Assembly: GCA_002067065.1 (NCBI GenBank)
Contig: MVPY01000099.1
Coordinates: 94,765-158,764 of the forward strand
Direction: 5' to 3'
DNA length: 64,000 nucleotides
DNA from: Methanobacterium sp. PtaB.Bin024
GTDB lineage: Archaea; Methanobacteriota; Methanobacteria; Methanobacteriales; Methanobacteriaceae
The position numbers were made by a program, and so were the translations under genes. Positions 1 through 14,340 of the stretch are shown here, in pieces. Each line of letters starts with the position of its first letter. Position 1 is the first letter of the stretch. A model generated the notes under the pieces. It did no database searches. It saw only the letters and a program-made list of their open reading frames with translations, and had not been told where the DNA came from.

Positions 1-370
1 CATGTTTATAAATGGCCATCTCAAGATTGGCATTAAGTTCGCTCTTTTTGAATGGTTTAATAATGTAGCCATATGGTTCGGTTCTTCGAGCCCTTTCTAG
101 TACTTCCTCATCTGAGTACGCGGTCAGGTAAATAATTGGAACATCCAATTGCTTCCGTATTTTGGAAGCAGCTTCTATACCGTCCATATTCCCTTTTAAG
201 ACAATATCAACTAAAATTAGGTCAGGCTCTGTTTCTAGGGCAGTTTTAACAGCATCTTCCCCAGTGTATACAATATCAATTACCTGATAATCCAGTTCTT
301 CCAGTTTTTGTTTAATGCCCATGGCGACTATTGCTTCATCTTCAACAACAAGTATACGAGATTTGACCAT
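1..370 (-). CDS. Response regulator, receiver domain (C-terminus cut by window edge)
   Basis: Reading the minus strand from the ATG at 370 gives a CheY-like receiver domain: an acidic pocket in VVEDEA near residue 10, the phospho-acceptor Asp in [10 protein letters not shown], the conserved Thr in IYLTAY and the Lys in IIKPF. About 123 residues are visible and the gene continues past the left edge, so any output domain is out of sight. The start overlaps the stop of the upstream histidine kinase by one base (TGATG), so the two are translationally coupled and probably form a kinase-regulator pair. The receiver closely resembles that of the regulator at 12012, which carries a PAS and output domain, so the missing part may be similar. 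Confidence 0.85.
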   Translation of the reverse strand, partial: MVKSRILVVEDEAIVAMGIKQKLEELDYQVIDIVYTGEDAVKTALETEPDLILVDIVLKGNMDGIEAASKIRKQLDVPIIYLTAYSDEEVLERARRTEPYGYIIKPFKKSELNANLEMAIYKH

Positions 371-2142
371 CAGATCCGCTCCACATATTCAAGTTCATTA
401 AATTCGATTAAAAACTCTTTATTCTCCCAGTTTATGGTTAACTCCCCATCTAACTGTTTTGTAAGGCTGCTGATAAGTTTCATTCCTAGAGTGTCCGTAT
501 TTTTGATTTCAAATTCCTTTGGAAATGGTTTGCCATTATCTTTGATTTTCAACAAATATTTTTCATTATCTTTTTTGGAAAGTTCCAGATCTATTTCTCC
601 TTCACCCTGGGGGAAGGCATGTTTTAATGCGTTAGAGATTAGTTCGTTTATAATAAGCCCACAAGGGATAGCTGTTTCAATACCCATTATAACATCATCA
701 TCTATTTTGGTATTGATTCTGATGTTTCCTGTGTCAACACCGAAAGAATGGAGTAGATCATTGGTTAGGCTTTTAATATATTTTTTAAAGTTTACACTGT
801 TCAAATCATCGGATTGGTAAAGATTTTCATGTATCAATGCAATGGACATTATGCGGTTTTGACTTTCTCGGTAAAGGTCAATAACAGTCTGATCATCGCT
901 TTGTGCTGATTGGAGACTTAGAAGGGTGGATATGATCTGCAAATTGTTTTTCACACGATGATGGACTTCCCTTAGCAGGATCTCTTTCTCCCTTAGGGAT
1001 TTCATTATTCTGTCTTCTGCTAGTTTTCGTTCAGTTATGTCCCGGCCCACACCAACAAATGCTTCTAACTTCCCTTCATCATCCATTATTGCTTTATCTG
1101 CCCAGGCAATCCAGCGCCATCCATGCATGGTTAGCAAACGATGTTCAAGAAAAACTACATATGGAGGATTATGTAGTTTATCCAGGGCCCGATATGTTTT
1201 TTCCTGATCTTCCTGGTGCACCAGTGGCAAGAAGTTACTTCCTATAATTTTTTCCTCGTCACGTCCCAATACTTCGCTGTAGGATGGGCTGGCAAAGAGG
1301 ATCTCCCCATCTGGATTAAATTTAATCACCATATCAGTCTGATTTTCAACCATTAATCGATATTTTTCTTCACTATTTTTTAATGCATTTTCTATTCTTT
1401 TTTGTTCAGTTAGATCCCTTCCAGTAGCGAAGATAATATTTTTCTCGGCTTTTGTTACAGGGGTAATGGTTAACTCCAGTATCTTGATTTCGTCATTGAT
1501 TTTCAGAGGTAATTCCACAATGCGTCCCGTGAACCAGTCTTCCATATTAATAGGGGTTGCTTCTGGTGGAAGATAATCCTGTATTCTTTGGTTTAGAAGT
1601 TTGGAAGGCTCTGTTTCCATAAAATCCAATGCTGCCTGGTTAAACTCCGTAAACTTCCCATCTTCACTTAATACCAATATAGGATTTTTATTTTCCTCAA
1701 ACAGAGCTCTGAATTTTTTTTCACTTTCTTTAAGTGCTTTTTCAGCTATTTTTTTTTCTAAATGTTCTTTTGATTCTTTAAGAGCTCTTTTAACAGCGTA
1801 TCCTAGTTTAGACAGATTATGTTTAAGCACGTAATCTGTTGCTCCCTTTTTGAGCATCTCCACGGCGAATTCTTCCCCTATCTTTCCACTGACAAAGATG
1901 AAAGGTGTGTGTGGAGATTTTTCTTGGGCAATATGCAGGGCTGATACTCCATCAAACTGAGGTAAAGAATGGTCTGCTAGTATGATGTGTGGTTGCCATT
2001 CTTCTACTTCTTGAATGTACTCATCTTTCTTCTCAACAATATGGGTCTCGAAATCGAAACCTTCTTTTTTCAGTTCTCTTGATATCAGTTCTGCATCTAA
2101 TGGGACGTCTTCCAGGATCAGGACTCTAATAGTTTCTTCCAT
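370..2142 (-). CDS. Hybrid sensor: receiver-like, two PAS, HisKA_2 histidine kinase
   Basis: A soluble sensor kinase of 590 aa with no membrane segment. An N-terminal receiver-like domain (about 1-125, with DHSLPQFDG as phospho-acceptor region) is followed by a short coiled linker, two PAS domains (about 140-255 and 260-385), a HisKA_2-type dimerisation domain with the phospho-His in [13 protein letters not shown], and a C-terminal HATPase with [13 protein letters not shown]. The kinase class is that of bacterial HisKA_2/HWE-like enzymes, common in Methanobacterium. The start is taken at ATG 2142, preceded by GTGATTTT; ATG 2163 is in frame but lacks a ribosome site. It is coupled to the receiver gene downstream and lies 28 bp below another receiver gene. 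The signal is not predictable. Confidence 0.88.
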   Translation of the reverse strand: MEETIRVLILEDVPLDAELISRELKKEGFDFETHIVEKKDEYIQEVEEWQPHIILADHSLPQFDGVSALHIAQEKSPHTPFIFVSGKIGEEFAVEMLKKGATDYVLKHNLSKLGYAVKRALKESKEHLEKKIAEKALKESEKKFRALFEENKNPILVLSEDGKFTEFNQAALDFMETEPSKLLNQRIQDYLPPEATPINMEDWFTGRIVELPLKINDEIKILELTITPVTKAEKNIIFATGRDLTEQKRIENALKNSEEKYRLMVENQTDMVIKFNPDGEILFASPSYSEVLGRDEEKIIGSNFLPLVHQEDQEKTYRALDKLHNPPYVVFLEHRLLTMHGWRWIAWADKAIMDDEGKLEAFVGVGRDITERKLAEDRIMKSLREKEILLREVHHRVKNNLQIISTLLSLQSAQSDDQTVIDLYRESQNRIMSIALIHENLYQSDDLNSVNFKKYIKSLTNDLLHSFGVDTGNIRINTKIDDDVIMGIETAIPCGLIINELISNALKHAFPQGEGEIDLELSKKDNEKYLLKIKDNGKPFPKEFEIKNTDTLGMKLISSLTKQLDGELTINWENKEFLIEFNELEYVERI

Positions 2143-2170
2143 AAAATCACTAGGGACATTCATAACAACA

Positions 2171-2608
2171 TTAAGGAGGATTATTTATTAACATCCAGTA
2201 AAATCCGAGGGTAGAAACGGCTTCTATGAAGTCGTCGAATTCCACGGGTTTACTGACATAACTATTTACTCCTAACTTGTAACTTTCCACTATATCTCGG
2301 TCTTCTTGGGAAGATGTTAAAACCACCACAGGTATGTGATTGGTTCGTTCATCTGCCTTAATCTTCTGCAGTACTTCCAACCCATCAACCTTTGGCATCC
2401 TTAAATCAAGTAATATGAGTTTTGGTATCTTATCAACATCTCTATCAGCAAACTGTCCTGTTGCAAATATGAAGTCAAGTGCTTCGGCCCCATCTTTCAC
2501 CCAAACTACTTGATTGGCCAGGTTTTTTCTTTTAAGGGCTCTCATGGTAAGTTCGGCATCAGTCGGGTTATCTTCTACCAATAAAATATCAGCTTCTTCA
2601 AAATCCAT
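2171..2608 (-). CDS. Single-domain response regulator (Rcp1-like)
   Basis: A stand-alone receiver of 145 aa without output domain. The acidic pair lies in [12 protein letters not shown], the phospho-Asp in [13 protein letters not shown], the switch Thr/Ser in VVVLTSS and the Lys in YVSKPVEF. The long insertion before the phospho-Asp ([12 protein letters not shown]) is typical of the Rcp1 type of regulator that partners phytochrome-like kinases. It probably relays phosphate within the local kinase cluster, since histidine kinases lie on both sides in the same orientation. The start is set at ATG 2608, preceded by AAGGTG at good spacing; an in-frame ATG at 2623 would add five residues. Confidence 0.88.
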   Translation of the reverse strand: MDFEEADILLVEDNPTDAELTMRALKRKNLANQVVWVKDGAEALDFIFATGQFADRDVDKIPKLILLDLRMPKVDGLEVLQKIKADERTNHIPVVVLTSSQEDRDIVESYKLGVNSYVSKPVEFDDFIEAVSTLGFYWMLINNPP

Positions 2609-2721
2609 TAAAACACCTTTCATTCATTTATTTTCTTAGTATTAGTTAAGATTTCTCTTTAATTGTCTCATTCATACTTCAGATAAATTTTTTTCCTTTA
2701 AATTTTATGGAAACTCTTTTT

Positions 2722-3621
2722 TTATTTAGGTTTATCTTTGGGGATGGTGAAATAAATAGTTGCACCTCCGTCCACGGATCCTTCACCCCAAACACGCCCT
2801 CCATGTCGTCTGATAACTCTTTGCACAATGGAAAGGCCAACTCCTGTTCCTTCAAACTCTTCAGGGCTGTGCAGTCTCTGGAAAAGGCCAAAAAGTTTGT
2901 TGATATATTTCATGTCAAATCCAGCTCCATTGTCCCTGACGTAATATACTATTTCTTTTCCCTTTTCTTTGCCCCCCACCTCAATAATAGCAGTTTCTCT
3001 GTTGCGTGTAAATTTTATGGCATTACCAATAAGGTTCTGGAATACCTGGCCCAGCATGGAACGATCACCATAAACGTTAGGGAGATTCCCCACAGAAAAT
3101 TCAATATTTCTATCGTTCGTATCTGTCTGAAATTCATTATAAACACTCTTTGCAAGGGCTGCCATGTCAATTTCGTTTAGAACCATTTCTTGACGGCTTG
3201 CACGGGATAATAAGAGGATATCATCTATCAGATGCCCCATTTTTGCAGTGTTTTCCCTTACAATATTGAGGAGTCTTATTCCCTCTTCATCCAATGTATC
3301 TTCATAATCTTCTAACAGTATCCTAGAAAAACCATCAATTGCTCTTAGTGGAACTCTTAAATCATGGGAAACAGAATATGCAAATGCTTCTAACTCTTGA
3401 TTGGCATCTTCCAGCTTTTCACTCTGTTTTTTAAGTTTTTCGTTAAGATCATTAAGTTTTCTTATTTTTTCAATTCTCTCAGCAAGAATAGCTACCAAAA
3501 TTACTACAATAATAAGCATTAACAAACGGAAGTAATCTTCATTTATTAAAGATATATTTAAAGCATTATAAACAGGTTCAATAGCATATAAGAAACTTAT
3601 TAACATTGAGTTAATGGCCAT
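2722..3621 (-). CDS. Membrane histidine kinase (HisKA/HATPase)
   Basis: A 299-aa kinase with a hydrophobic N-terminus (about residues 5-45, one or two membrane segments), a coiled coil (about 50-80), a HisKA domain with the phospho-His in [15 protein letters not shown], and a HATPase domain with N box [13 protein letters not shown]1 box [10 protein letters not shown] and G2 box GTGVGLSIV. It has no recognisable sensor domain, so it may sense through the membrane segments or through a partner. A GGGGGTAAGAT ribosome site precedes ATG 3621. With the single-domain receiver just downstream (about 110 bp) it likely forms a two-component pair. Confidence 0.88.
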   Translation of the reverse strand: MAINSMLISFLYAIEPVYNALNISLINEDYFRLLMLIIVVILVAILAERIEKIRKLNDLNEKLKKQSEKLEDANQELEAFAYSVSHDLRVPLRAIDGFSRILLEDYEDTLDEEGIRLLNIVRENTAKMGHLIDDILLLSRASRQEMVLNEIDMAALAKSVYNEFQTDTNDRNIEFSVGNLPNVYGDRSMLGQVFQNLIGNAIKFTRNRETAIIEVGGKEKGKEIVYYVRDNGAGFDMKYINKLFGLFQRLHSPEEFEGTGVGLSIVQRVIRRHGGRVWGEGSVDGGATIYFTIPKDKPK

Positions 3622-3996
3622 ATCTTACCCCCTTTCAATAAACTATTAGCCAATTTATGTTTTTTATTATACATGTAATTTACCACCTTTTCACAACAAT
3701 ATAAATATTTAACCCAAGATTTGGACATATTATCACAATAAATTTGATCACAATAAATTTGATGAATATCTCCAGATTATTGTTAAACCAATAGCCTTCT
3801 TATATTATTAATATGATTTTATTATATTAATAAACATGGTAATGCTTAAATAAAACGTATAAAAAGGAATTCAATAATTCAAAAAAAAATGCAATGAAAA
3901 CAATAAAAAGAAGATAAATTAGATAAATATTCAAAAATTATAATGAAATTGAAGCATGGATATTTTGTTTTTCCTTAATTTTGGCTCTATTTTCAT
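3622..3996. other. Intergenic, AT-rich
   Basis: These 375 bases separate the signalling cluster from uvrA. No plausible gene was found on either strand. The stretch is very AT-rich and includes a two-copy 15-bp tandem repeat at 3733-3762. The end nearest 3621 probably carries the kinase promoter (minus strand); A-rich runs near 3885-3960 read as T-rich on the minus strand, but on that strand they lie downstream of uvrA and could contribute to its termination. Confidence 0.5.
3733..3762. repeat. 15-bp tandem repeat, two perfect copies
   Basis: The unit TCACAATAAATTTGA occurs twice without interruption in the intergenic stretch between uvrA and the histidine kinase. It lies about 110-140 bp upstream of the kinase start on the minus strand, so a regulatory role is possible but unproven. 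Confidence 0.7.
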
Positions 3997-6909
3997 TTAT
4001 TTTGCATGGTTCTGTGTCTTAGACTCATTAATCTCTTTTCTTTCTTCTATTTCTTTGTTTAATGATCTGGAATTTTCATTCAGGACTTCTTTTAAGAATT
4101 CTCCGGTGTAAGATCCACTGGCTGCAATTTTTTCAGGTGTACCCTGGGCAACCACCATTCCCCCTCCATCTCCACCTTCAGGTCCTAGATCAATGATATG
4201 GTCGGCGGTTTTTATCACATCCAGGTTGTGTTCAATAACCAGAACAGTATTCCCCCCGTCACGAAGCCGTCCCAGAACTTGCAATAGTTTCCTGATATCT
4301 GCAAAGTGTAGTCCAGTAGTGGGTTCATCTAATATATAAAGGGTGCGACCAGTGCTCTGACGGCTTAATTCCTTGGCTAACTTAACCCTCTGAGCCTCAC
4401 CCCCTGATAAGGTAGTGGCAGGTTGCCCCAATTTAATGTAACTGAGTCCCACATCATCCAGGGTCTGTAATTTCTTTTTTATACGGGGGATGTTCTCGAA
4501 AAACTCCAGTGCCTCTTCAACAGTCATGTCCAATACTTCAGAAATGTTTTTACCCTTGTAACGGACTTCTAGGGTCTCTCGATTGTATCTTTTCCCTTTA
4601 CAGACTTCACAGGGCACGTAAACATCAGCTAAAAAGTGCATTTCGATTTTAATTATCCCATCACCCGTGCAGGCCTCACACCTTCCTCCTTTAACATTGA
4701 AACTGAACCTTCCAGGTTTGTAACCCCTCTTTTTGGAGGTGGGTGTTTGGGCAAAAATCTCCCTGATATATGTGAACACCCCCGTATAAGTTGCAGGGTT
4801 AGAGCGGGGGGTTCGGCCAATAGGTGACTGATCAATGATGATTACTTTGTCCACGTGTTCTACACCAGTAATGGTATCATGTTTACCGGGATTAAGGTGT
4901 TTGTGGTTTAAAGTTCCATACAATCCCTTGTAGAGAACATCATTTATAAGAGTACTCTTACCAGACCCGGAAACTCCAGTGATGCACGTGAACACACCCA
5001 TAGGGAATTTCACATCGATATTTTTAAGGTTATGTTCCCGGGCACCCTTCACAGTCAGATGGTTACCATTGGCTAAGGTCCTTTTAGGGGGGATGGGTAT
5101 AGTTTCTTGGCGGGAAAGGTAATGACCAGTTATGGAGTCAGGATTTTCCATGATGTCATGGGGAGTTCCAGTAGCTGTGATCCAGCCTCCGTGTTCTCCT
5201 GCTCCTGGTCCGATATCCACCACATGATCGGCGTTGAGTATGGTATCTTCATCATGTTCCACCACAATAAGGGTGTTTCCAATATCCCTTAATTTCTTGA
5301 GAGTCTCTATAAGCTGATGGTTATCGCGCTGATGAAGCCCAATACTGGGCTCATCTAGAATGTAGAGAACACCAACCAATCTTGACCCGATCTGTGTGGC
5401 TAAACGTATTCTTTGGGCTTCTCCACCTGAAAGGCTACCAGAAGACCTGCCAAGGGTGATGTAATCCAGCCCAACGTCTTTTAAGAATTTTAAACGTTCT
5501 TTAATTTCTTTTAAAACTTCGTGGCCAATGAACTGTTCCCTTTCTGACAGCTCCAAGCTTTCAAAGAACTTAGATGAGTCCTTAATGGGCATATCAACGA
5601 TTTGGGGGATGTTTTTACCCCCTACTGTAACGCTACGGCTTTCAGGTCTCAGGCGGGTTCCATTACAGGCCGGACATTTTCGGTCACTCATGAACTGGCC
5701 CATATAACTACGCATATAATTGGATTTGGTTTCCATATAGATTCTTTCCATACGCCGTACAACACCCTCAAAATAACGATGAACCCGGTGAAGACGGTTT
5801 TTCCTCTGGAAAACAAATTCAATCTTATCTGGAGAACCATACAAAATAATTTCTTGATATTTAGAAGGTAGATCTTTAAAGGGAGTGTCCATGCTGAAGC
5901 CGTAATGGTCAGCCACCGCCCTTACCATCTGTCCATAATAGTTATCCCTGTGTTTGGATTTGCTCCATGGTAGGATGGCCCCTTCATTCAATGAAAGTTC
6001 AGGATCTGGAACCACCAGATCAGCATCGATCTCCAGTTTACTTCCCAGCCCATTACACTCTGGACAGGCTCCATGGGGACTGTTAAATGAAAACATTCTG
6101 GGGCTTATCTCTTCAAAATTGATACCACAGTCAGTGCAGGCAAAGTGTTCACTGTAGATCTTTTCTTTTGGATTTTCATCTGTTCCATAGACTACGATTA
6201 AGAGTCCTTCACCTAGTTCAAGGGCGGTTTCCACAGAATCAGCGAGTCTGCTTTCAAAATCACGGTCATAACGGATCACCAAACGGTCTACCACTGCTTC
6301 TATGCTATGTTTAAAATTTTTCTCCAATTGGAACTCAGATTCCAGGTTATGAATTTCTCCATCTACCCTTACCCTTACAAATCCTTTACGCCGTAGTTCC
6401 TGGAACACTTTCTGATGTTCGCCCTTCCTGTCCCTGACTAGGGGTGCCAGGATCTGTATTTTACTGCCTTCTTTTTCCAGTAGTATGTTGTCTACTATTT
6501 GGCCAGCTGTCTGTTGACTGATGGTCTTACCACACTGATGGCAGTGTGGAATACCTATACGTGCAAATAGAAGTCTTAAATAATCATAAATCTCTGTTAC
6601 AGTTCCAACAGTGGAACGGGGGTTCATTCTGGTTGTTTTCTGGTCAATTGATATGGCAGGGGATAGTCCTTCAATGTAATCCACTTCTGGTTTCTTCATT
6701 TGCCCCAGAAACTGCCTGGCGTAAGCAGAGAGTGATTCAACATAACGTCTCTGCCCTTCAGCATAGATGGTGTCAAAGGCAAGGGAAGACTTCCCTGATC
6801 CACTGATCCCAGTAATAACGACAAACTGGTCTCTGGGAATCTCCAGGTCTATATTTTTAAGATTGTGCTCCCTGGCGCCCTTAATTAATATGTTACTTTT
6901 TTTACTCAT
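3997..6909 (-). CDS. uvrA: Excinuclease ABC subunit A
   Basis: UvrA is the DNA-damage recognition ATPase of nucleotide excision repair and loads UvrB. The 970-aa length fits the family. It has two ABC ATPase halves: Walker [10 protein letters not shown] (34-42) and GVSGSGKST in the second half, ABC signatures [11 protein letters not shown] and [11 protein letters not shown], and zinc-binding Cys pairs [16 protein letters not shown] and [17 protein letters not shown]. It lies 15 bp downstream of uvrB in the same direction, so the two form an operon. AAAGGAG precedes ATG 6909. UvrABC is a bacterial system present in only part of the archaea, and its acquisition from bacteria is the accepted view; no local sign of recent transfer is visible. 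Confidence 0.98.
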   Translation of the reverse strand: MSKKSNILIKGAREHNLKNIDLEIPRDQFVVITGISGSGKSSLAFDTIYAEGQRRYVESLSAYARQFLGQMKKPEVDYIEGLSPAISIDQKTTRMNPRSTVGTVTEIYDYLRLLFARIGIPHCHQCGKTISQQTAGQIVDNILLEKEGSKIQILAPLVRDRKGEHQKVFQELRRKGFVRVRVDGEIHNLESEFQLEKNFKHSIEAVVDRLVIRYDRDFESRLADSVETALELGEGLLIVVYGTDENPKEKIYSEHFACTDCGINFEEISPRMFSFNSPHGACPECNGLGSKLEIDADLVVPDPELSLNEGAILPWSKSKHRDNYYGQMVRAVADHYGFSMDTPFKDLPSKYQEIILYGSPDKIEFVFQRKNRLHRVHRYFEGVVRRMERIYMETKSNYMRSYMGQFMSDRKCPACNGTRLRPESRSVTVGGKNIPQIVDMPIKDSSKFFESLELSEREQFIGHEVLKEIKERLKFLKDVGLDYITLGRSSGSLSGGEAQRIRLATQIGSRLVGVLYILDEPSIGLHQRDNHQLIETLKKLRDIGNTLIVVEHDEDTILNADHVVDIGPGAGEHGGWITATGTPHDIMENPDSITGHYLSRQETIPIPPKRTLANGNHLTVKGAREHNLKNIDVKFPMGVFTCITGVSGSGKSTLINDVLYKGLYGTLNHKHLNPGKHDTITGVEHVDKVIIIDQSPIGRTPRSNPATYTGVFTYIREIFAQTPTSKKRGYKPGRFSFNVKGGRCEACTGDGIIKIEMHFLADVYVPCEVCKGKRYNRETLEVRYKGKNISEVLDMTVEEALEFFENIPRIKKKLQTLDDVGLSYIKLGQPATTLSGGEAQRVKLAKELSRQSTGRTLYILDEPTTGLHFADIRKLLQVLGRLRDGGNTVLVIEHNLDVIKTADHIIDLGPEGGDGGGMVVAQGTPEKIAASGSYTGEFLKEVLNENSRSLNKEIEERKEINESKTQNHAK

Positions 6910-6924
6910 GAGAGTGAAACTCCT

Positions 6925-8880
6925 TTAATCTGAAACTCCTTCCAGAATCATTATTTTATCACGAATGTTAGCTGCTTCTTCAAAATCCAGTCGAGTGGCT
7001 GCTTTTTTCATTTCCTCTTTTAAATCTTTAATCAGAAGACGTAATTCATCCTTAGGCATTTTTTCCACATCATCACGCATAACAACGTCTGTTTTTTCGG
7101 TTTTTTCTTTTAATGTCCGTTCAGTACTTCTAGGAATAATATCATGATCTTTATTGTATTTTAACTGCATTTTTCGCCGTTTGTTAGTAATATCCACAGC
7201 GTTACGTACGGAATCAGTTATTTCATCGGCGTATATTATTACCTGGCCTTCTACGTTACGTGCAGCCCGACCAATGGTCTGTATGAGTGATGATTCAGAG
7301 CGAAGAAATCCTTCCTTGTCTGCATCAAGGATACCTACCAGACCAACTTCTGGAAGGTCTAAACCCTCTCTGAGAAGGTTAACCCCCACCAGACAGTCAA
7401 ATTCACCTCTACGTAGATCATCAATGATGTCAATACGTTCTAGGGTGCTTATCTCAGAGTGCAGGTAACGGACCTTAACACCAGTACGTGCATAATAATC
7501 AGTGAGGTCTTCAGCCATACGCTTGGTTAAGGTGGTTACCAGTATTCGTTGATTGTTTTCTACCTTTTTCCTGATTTCTGCAAGTAAGTGATCAACCTGT
7601 CCCTGCACAGGTTTTAATATTACTTCAGGATCTACCAGGCCAGTGGGTCGGATAATCTGCTCTGCTACCTGCTGGCTGAGGTTCAACTCGTACTTGGCAG
7701 GTGTGGCTGAAACATAAATCACTTGGTTCTGGAGACTCTCAAATTCTTCAAAATTCAGGGGTCTGTTTTCACGGGCTGATGGTAATCGGAATCCGTAATC
7801 TACTAGAACGTTCTTACGTGCCCGATCACCAGCATACATCCCTCTTATCTGTGGCACGGTAACGTGTGATTCGTCAATTATGGTTAGATAATCATCTGGG
7901 AAGTAACGCAGGAGACTGTAGGGTGTTTCTCCCCAGCTGCGGCCGGAAATATGCATACTGTAGTTTTCAATACCCTGGCAGTAACCCATCTCCCTTAACA
8001 TCTCCAGGTCGAATTTTGTCCGCTGTTCCAGACGTTGAGCTTCCACAAGCTTATTTTCGGCCTCCAAAACCCTCAACCTATCCTCCAATTCTTCTTCAAT
8101 AGCTTTCAGGGCTTTGTTCATTTTCTCAGGAGAGGTTACAAAGTGTTTGGCAGGGAATATTATAACCTTCTCCAGTTTGTTGGTGACCTGGCCCCTTACA
8201 TGATCTATAAAAGATAGGTTGTCCACTTCATCACCGAAAAGCTCGACCCTGATGGGGGTTTTTCCCTGGGCAGGGAAAATTTCCACCACATCTCCACGTA
8301 CTCTGAACTTTCCCCTAGCAAAGTCAACATCGTTCCGTTCATACTGCATTTTGACCAGTTTAGAAAGTATTTCCTCTCGATCTATTTGTTGGCCTACCTC
8401 CAACATGAGCACCAGGTTTCCATAGTCTTCTGGTGCACCAATACCATAAATACAGGACACACTAGCCACCACAATTACATCTCTCCTGCTTAAAAGTGAT
8501 TGAGTGGTGCTGTGACGCATCATATCAATTTCTTCGTTGATAGAGGATTCTTTATCAATGTAAGTATCGGTTTGAGGGACATAAGCTTCTGGCTGGTAAT
8601 AATCGTAGTAGCTGACAAAATATTCCACAGCGTTGTTGGGAAAAAGTTCCTTAAACTCCTCATAAAGTTGTGCTGCAAGTGTTTTATTGTGAGATATTAC
8701 TAGAGTTGGTTTACACACTTTTTGAATCACATTAGCCATGGAGAAGGTTTTACCGGAACCAGTAACTCCCAAAAGGGTCTGGTGTTTCATCCCACCCCCA
8801 ATACCTTCAGATAATGATTTAATGGCCTTGGGCTGATCTCCTAATGGTTTATAAGTTGATACAAGCTCAAATTCTCTCAT
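6925..8880 (-). CDS. uvrB: Excinuclease ABC subunit B
   Basis: UvrB is the helicase-like core that verifies damage and recruits UvrC. The 651-aa protein has Walker A GVTGSGKT (38-45), the damage-probing beta-hairpin region [12 protein letters not shown], a DESH box, helicase motif QTIGRAARN and a C-terminal UVR motif ([16 protein letters not shown], last 40 residues) that contacts UvrC. It is the first gene of the uvrB-uvrA pair, with GAGAGGA upstream of ATG 8880. The plus-strand genes DUF169 and uvrC diverge from it across a 256-bp gap, so all three uvr genes sit together. Confidence 0.98.
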   Translation of the reverse strand: MREFELVSTYKPLGDQPKAIKSLSEGIGGGMKHQTLLGVTGSGKTFSMANVIQKVCKPTLVISHNKTLAAQLYEEFKELFPNNAVEYFVSYYDYYQPEAYVPQTDTYIDKESSINEEIDMMRHSTTQSLLSRRDVIVVASVSCIYGIGAPEDYGNLVLMLEVGQQIDREEILSKLVKMQYERNDVDFARGKFRVRGDVVEIFPAQGKTPIRVELFGDEVDNLSFIDHVRGQVTNKLEKVIIFPAKHFVTSPEKMNKALKAIEEELEDRLRVLEAENKLVEAQRLEQRTKFDLEMLREMGYCQGIENYSMHISGRSWGETPYSLLRYFPDDYLTIIDESHVTVPQIRGMYAGDRARKNVLVDYGFRLPSARENRPLNFEEFESLQNQVIYVSATPAKYELNLSQQVAEQIIRPTGLVDPEVILKPVQGQVDHLLAEIRKKVENNQRILVTTLTKRMAEDLTDYYARTGVKVRYLHSEISTLERIDIIDDLRRGEFDCLVGVNLLREGLDLPEVGLVGILDADKEGFLRSESSLIQTIGRAARNVEGQVIIYADEITDSVRNAVDITNKRRKMQLKYNKDHDIIPRSTERTLKEKTEKTDVVMRDDVEKMPKDELRLLIKDLKEEMKKAATRLDFEEAANIRDKIMILEGVSD

Positions 8881-9136
8881 TTACTAATCCTCTCTTGCAA
8901 AAACAAAATATTAATTATGTTGTTAAATCTAAAAATAGATCAAAATGTCTAAATAATTATCTAAATTCTATTCCATAATATTCCATAATATATTATATAT
9001 AATGTACTGATCCACGGACTGTTCGTACATCCATTTTTCAGAACCAACTTTGCGGGATCTTTTCCAAAATATTTAACTGCCATGTGTTTTATGATTTTTC
9101 ATAGTAAGTATTTATGGATTTTTAAGGGGCTTAAAA
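8881..9136. promoter_or_regulatory. Divergent promoter region between uvrB and DUF169-uvrC
   Basis: The 256-bp gap between divergent genes is AT-rich. It contains a symmetric TATA-rich stretch at about 8988-9003 (TATTATATATAATGTA) that could serve either direction, a direct repeat of ATTCCATAAT just before it (about 8969-8988), and a second TATA-like AAAATATTTA near 9065-9074. Because both flanking units are repair genes, joint control from this gap is plausible. No operator was recognised. Confidence 0.4.
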
Positions 9137-9973
9137 ATGTCAAACAACATAAAAAAAATCGGTAAATCTTTAAAACGGGGGGGAATGCTGGAAACATCAC
9201 CATTATGCCTGTATTTTGAGGATAACGCTCCTGCAGATGCAGTTCCAATGGTTAATGTGGATACTTGTGTTGCTAAAGCCATCTTAACTGCTGCTGTGGA
9301 TAAAAATACTCCTGCTCTTTATATAGGTCATGATTCCATTAAGGGTCTTTGTTTGGGGGGGATTACCTGGCTGGGATTTTCCAAAAAGATATCATCCCAC
9401 ATTAAATACTTTGTATCTACTGGGCATGAAAATTTCAGAAATGGCACTGCTGAGTATTTAAAGGCTAGTCCAAAATTATTTGAGAAGTTTACTGAATCAA
9501 TAGGTCCTATTACATTACCAAGGAAATATTTAGTTGTAAGATCATGTGATAACTTCAATGAAGAAGAACACAGTGAAATTTCCATGGATTCTGAGGAGGG
9601 TAACCATCACGTTCTTTGTTCATTTTTATGTTTTGGTAACGGACAGCAGATACGTAACCTTTGCAGTTTAATCCATTTCAGAACTGGAAATCCTTTCGAA
9701 TCCATAATAGGTCCTTTCGGACCTGCTTGTGCAACTATGATCACATACCCGGCGCAACTGGCAGAAAAAACGCCAAAAAATGCTGCTTTTATAGGTCCAG
9801 TAGATCCTACTGGAAATGTATGGTTTCCTCAGGATTATATGGCTTTGGGAATTCCATTGAATATTGCTAAAAATATGTGCCATGATTTAAAAGATTCCTT
9901 CGCATTCAAACGACCCGAAGTAGCATATCCCGAAGTAAGGGATGATATCAGGCCACGTGACATATCTAAATAA
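9137..9973 (+). CDS. DUF169 family protein
   Basis: A 278-aa protein that resembles the DUF169 family found widely in methanogens and anaerobic bacteria; its function is unknown. It has no signal peptide or membrane segment, and scattered Cys residues (for example [24 protein letters not shown]) that could bind a cofactor or metal. The start ATG 9137 follows TTAAGGGGCTT. It sits 131 bp before uvrC in the same direction and divergent from uvrBA, but DUF169 genes are common elsewhere in methanogens, so a repair role is not implied. Confidence 0.75.
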   Translation: MSNNIKKIGKSLKRGGMLETSPLCLYFEDNAPADAVPMVNVDTCVAKAILTAAVDKNTPALYIGHDSIKGLCLGGITWLGFSKKISSHIKYFVSTGHENFRNGTAEYLKASPKLFEKFTESIGPITLPRKYLVVRSCDNFNEEEHSEISMDSEEGNHHVLCSFLCFGNGQQIRNLCSLIHFRTGNPFESIIGPFGPACATMITYPAQLAEKTPKNAAFIGPVDPTGNVWFPQDYMALGIPLNIAKNMCHDLKDSFAFKRPEVAYPEVRDDIRPRDISK

Positions 9974-10104
9974 GAAGTGATATTGGGCCAAGTGACATAT
10001 CTAAAAGCAAGGAATGATTAGGTCTATTATTAGGTCTACTTAACAAAAAAGATATTAAGCACACTCTGAGGAAATTCAAATATTGATTATTAAGAGGAGC
10101 TATT

Positions 10105-11904
<1,800 letters not shown>

Positions 11905-12011
11905 ATTATTATTCTTGATTTTTTGATTGGTGATTATTCATGATAAATCTTATCAGTTAAATTAAGACATAATACAATAATGATTATTAATTACATTGAT
12001 GGGGAGCGGGT

Positions 12012-13304
12012 ATGTCCAAAGTAAAAATATTGATTGTTGAAGATGAAAGCATAGTAGCGATGGATATCAAACACCGTGCTGAAGGTCTGGGATACGTGGT
12101 CACAGCTATATCTCCATCAGGGGAGGAAGCTCTGGAGAGGGTTGTTGAAGACAGACCTGATCTGGTACTGATGGATATTGTCTTAAAAGGTGAAATGGAC
12201 GGTATTGAGGCTGCTCAAAAAATAAGGGATGCTTATGGTATTCCAGTTGTATATTTAACAGCTTATTCTGATGAAAGGACCTTAAAAAGAGCCAAAATCA
12301 CCCAACCATTTGGTTACATAATAAAACCCTTTGAAGACAGAGAATTACACAGTGCAGTAGAGGTAGCTCTTTATAAACATTTAATGGAAAGTAAACTTAA
12401 AGAAAGTGAAAAATGGCTCTCTACAACACTGGAAAGTATTGGTGATGCTGTTATCGCTACAGATAAAGATGGTAAACTCAAATTCATGAATCCCATTGCC
12501 AGCCAGATAACAGGCTGGGGTCATGATGAAGCTATTGGTCAACCATTGAACAAAGTTTTTAAGGTAATCCATGAGGAAAGCGGTGTAAGGGTAGATGATC
12601 CAGTTAGTAAAGTAATGGAAGAGGATGCAATAATTGATTTGCCCACCCCGGCACTCCTTATAAATAAAGAAGGTAAACATATTCCTATTGAAGACAGTAG
12701 TGCACCTATAAAAGATGAAAATGGGGGTATAATGGGGGTGGCGTTGGTATTTAGGGATGTAACCCAACGTAGAAAGGAAGCCAAGGAAAGAGAGGAATTG
12801 TTGAAGGATAAAGCTCGAGGAGAACTTTCAGGTTTCATGGTCAGTGCTTTACCTGTATTTGCATCTAATATTCCGCCAAAGGTTAGGGATAACATTGTTA
12901 GAAGTTTTGGGGATCGTTTTGAGAAAAATATGAAACCACTATTCCTAAAGGAAATTGAAAAATGTCAAAATAGCGGGGGTGACTCTAAAGAAGATTCCCA
13001 ATCATCACAGGATATCATGTTCAATTGTTATCTTTCCTGGATCAGTGAATTCATGTCTAACTTAGGAATTGTTACTAACACAGTAGTTAATTCAGAGGGT
13101 GCTAAAAGCCATCTGAGTTTTGAGAACTGTCCATGGACAAGTGAAAGTAGTGTTAGTCCAATATTCTGTTTAATCTGCAGAACTATAATAATACGCAGTT
13201 TTACCTGGACTTCACTTAAAGGAAATGTAGAACAAAGCCGTTGCTTACTGGATGGAGATAAAGAGTGTTCCTTTGAATTCCTGATTTCTCTTAATAAAGG
13301 CTAA
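12012..13304 (+). CDS. Receiver-PAS regulator with methanogen-type output domain
   Basis: A 430-aa cytosolic signalling protein. Residues 1-120 are a receiver (VEDESIVAM, phospho-Asp in [22 protein letters not shown]). Residues about 130-255 are a PAS domain. The C-terminal 170 residues carry no DNA-binding motif; they have a Cys-containing core ([34 protein letters not shown]) that resembles the domain called methanogen output domain 1, of unknown function. GGGGAG precedes ATG 12012. The receiver is close to that of the gene at the left edge. The KaiC-like gene follows 240 bp downstream in the same direction and may be its partner, since the two types of protein often occur near each other in methanogens. 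Confidence 0.82.
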   Translation: MSKVKILIVEDESIVAMDIKHRAEGLGYVVTAISPSGEEALERVVEDRPDLVLMDIVLKGEMDGIEAAQKIRDAYGIPVVYLTAYSDERTLKRAKITQPFGYIIKPFEDRELHSAVEVALYKHLMESKLKESEKWLSTTLESIGDAVIATDKDGKLKFMNPIASQITGWGHDEAIGQPLNKVFKVIHEESGVRVDDPVSKVMEEDAIIDLPTPALLINKEGKHIPIEDSSAPIKDENGGIMGVALVFRDVTQRRKEAKEREELLKDKARGELSGFMVSALPVFASNIPPKVRDNIVRSFGDRFEKNMKPLFLKEIEKCQNSGGDSKEDSQSSQDIMFNCYLSWISEFMSNLGIVTNTVVNSEGAKSHLSFENCPWTSESSVSPIFCLICRTIIIRSFTWTSLKGNVEQSRCLLDGDKECSFEFLISLNKG

Positions 13305-13544
13305 AACATAATTAATTATAATCTTGCAGAAAAATTTGATAAATATGAATGAACATATAGTATAGGTAATATTATTGTAATTAAGTGTAACCTAAAACAT
13401 TAACAGATAATAGATATAACAACAACACACATCTGTAGTATATAATATCGAAGCTTATTAACTAATATCGAAGCTTATTAACTAATATCGAAGCTTATTA
13501 ACTAATATCGAAGCTTATTAACATAACATAGGGGGTTTGTTTTT
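13305..13544. promoter_or_regulatory. Upstream region of the KaiC-like gene, with tandem repeats
   Basis: An AT-rich 240-bp gap that ends in four perfect 20-bp repeats (13443-13522) and a strong GGGGG ribosome site. A TATA-like stretch lies around 13355-13372 and another at 13437-13447, overlapping the first repeat. No gene is visible. Confidence 0.45.
13443..13522. repeat. Four perfect tandem copies of a 20-bp unit
   Basis: The unit TAATATCGAAGCTTATTAAC is repeated four times with no variation and no spacers. It ends 22 bp before the TTG start of the KaiC-like ATPase gene. Each unit has a central AAGCTT palindrome flanked by partly symmetric AT. Perfect identity means either recent expansion or selection. 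The position suits an operator or promoter element more than a coding role. Confidence 0.95.
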
Positions 13545-14255
<711 letters not shown>

Positions 14256-14340
14256 AATGGAAATAATGAATTAAAAAAATTAAAGGATTGGAGATAAGTT
14301 TAATAATAAACTAATTTTAAACATTAATATCAATTATTTT

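Noticed and set aside
308..820. Plus-strand frame over the end of the histidine kinase
   Set aside because: It lies opposite well-conserved kinase domains and has no ribosome site or recognisable motif.
13443..13522. Possible CRISPR array or plasmid-type iterons
   Set aside because: Repeats are contiguous without spacers, no cas genes nearby, and no Orc1/Cdc6 or Rep gene is adjacent.
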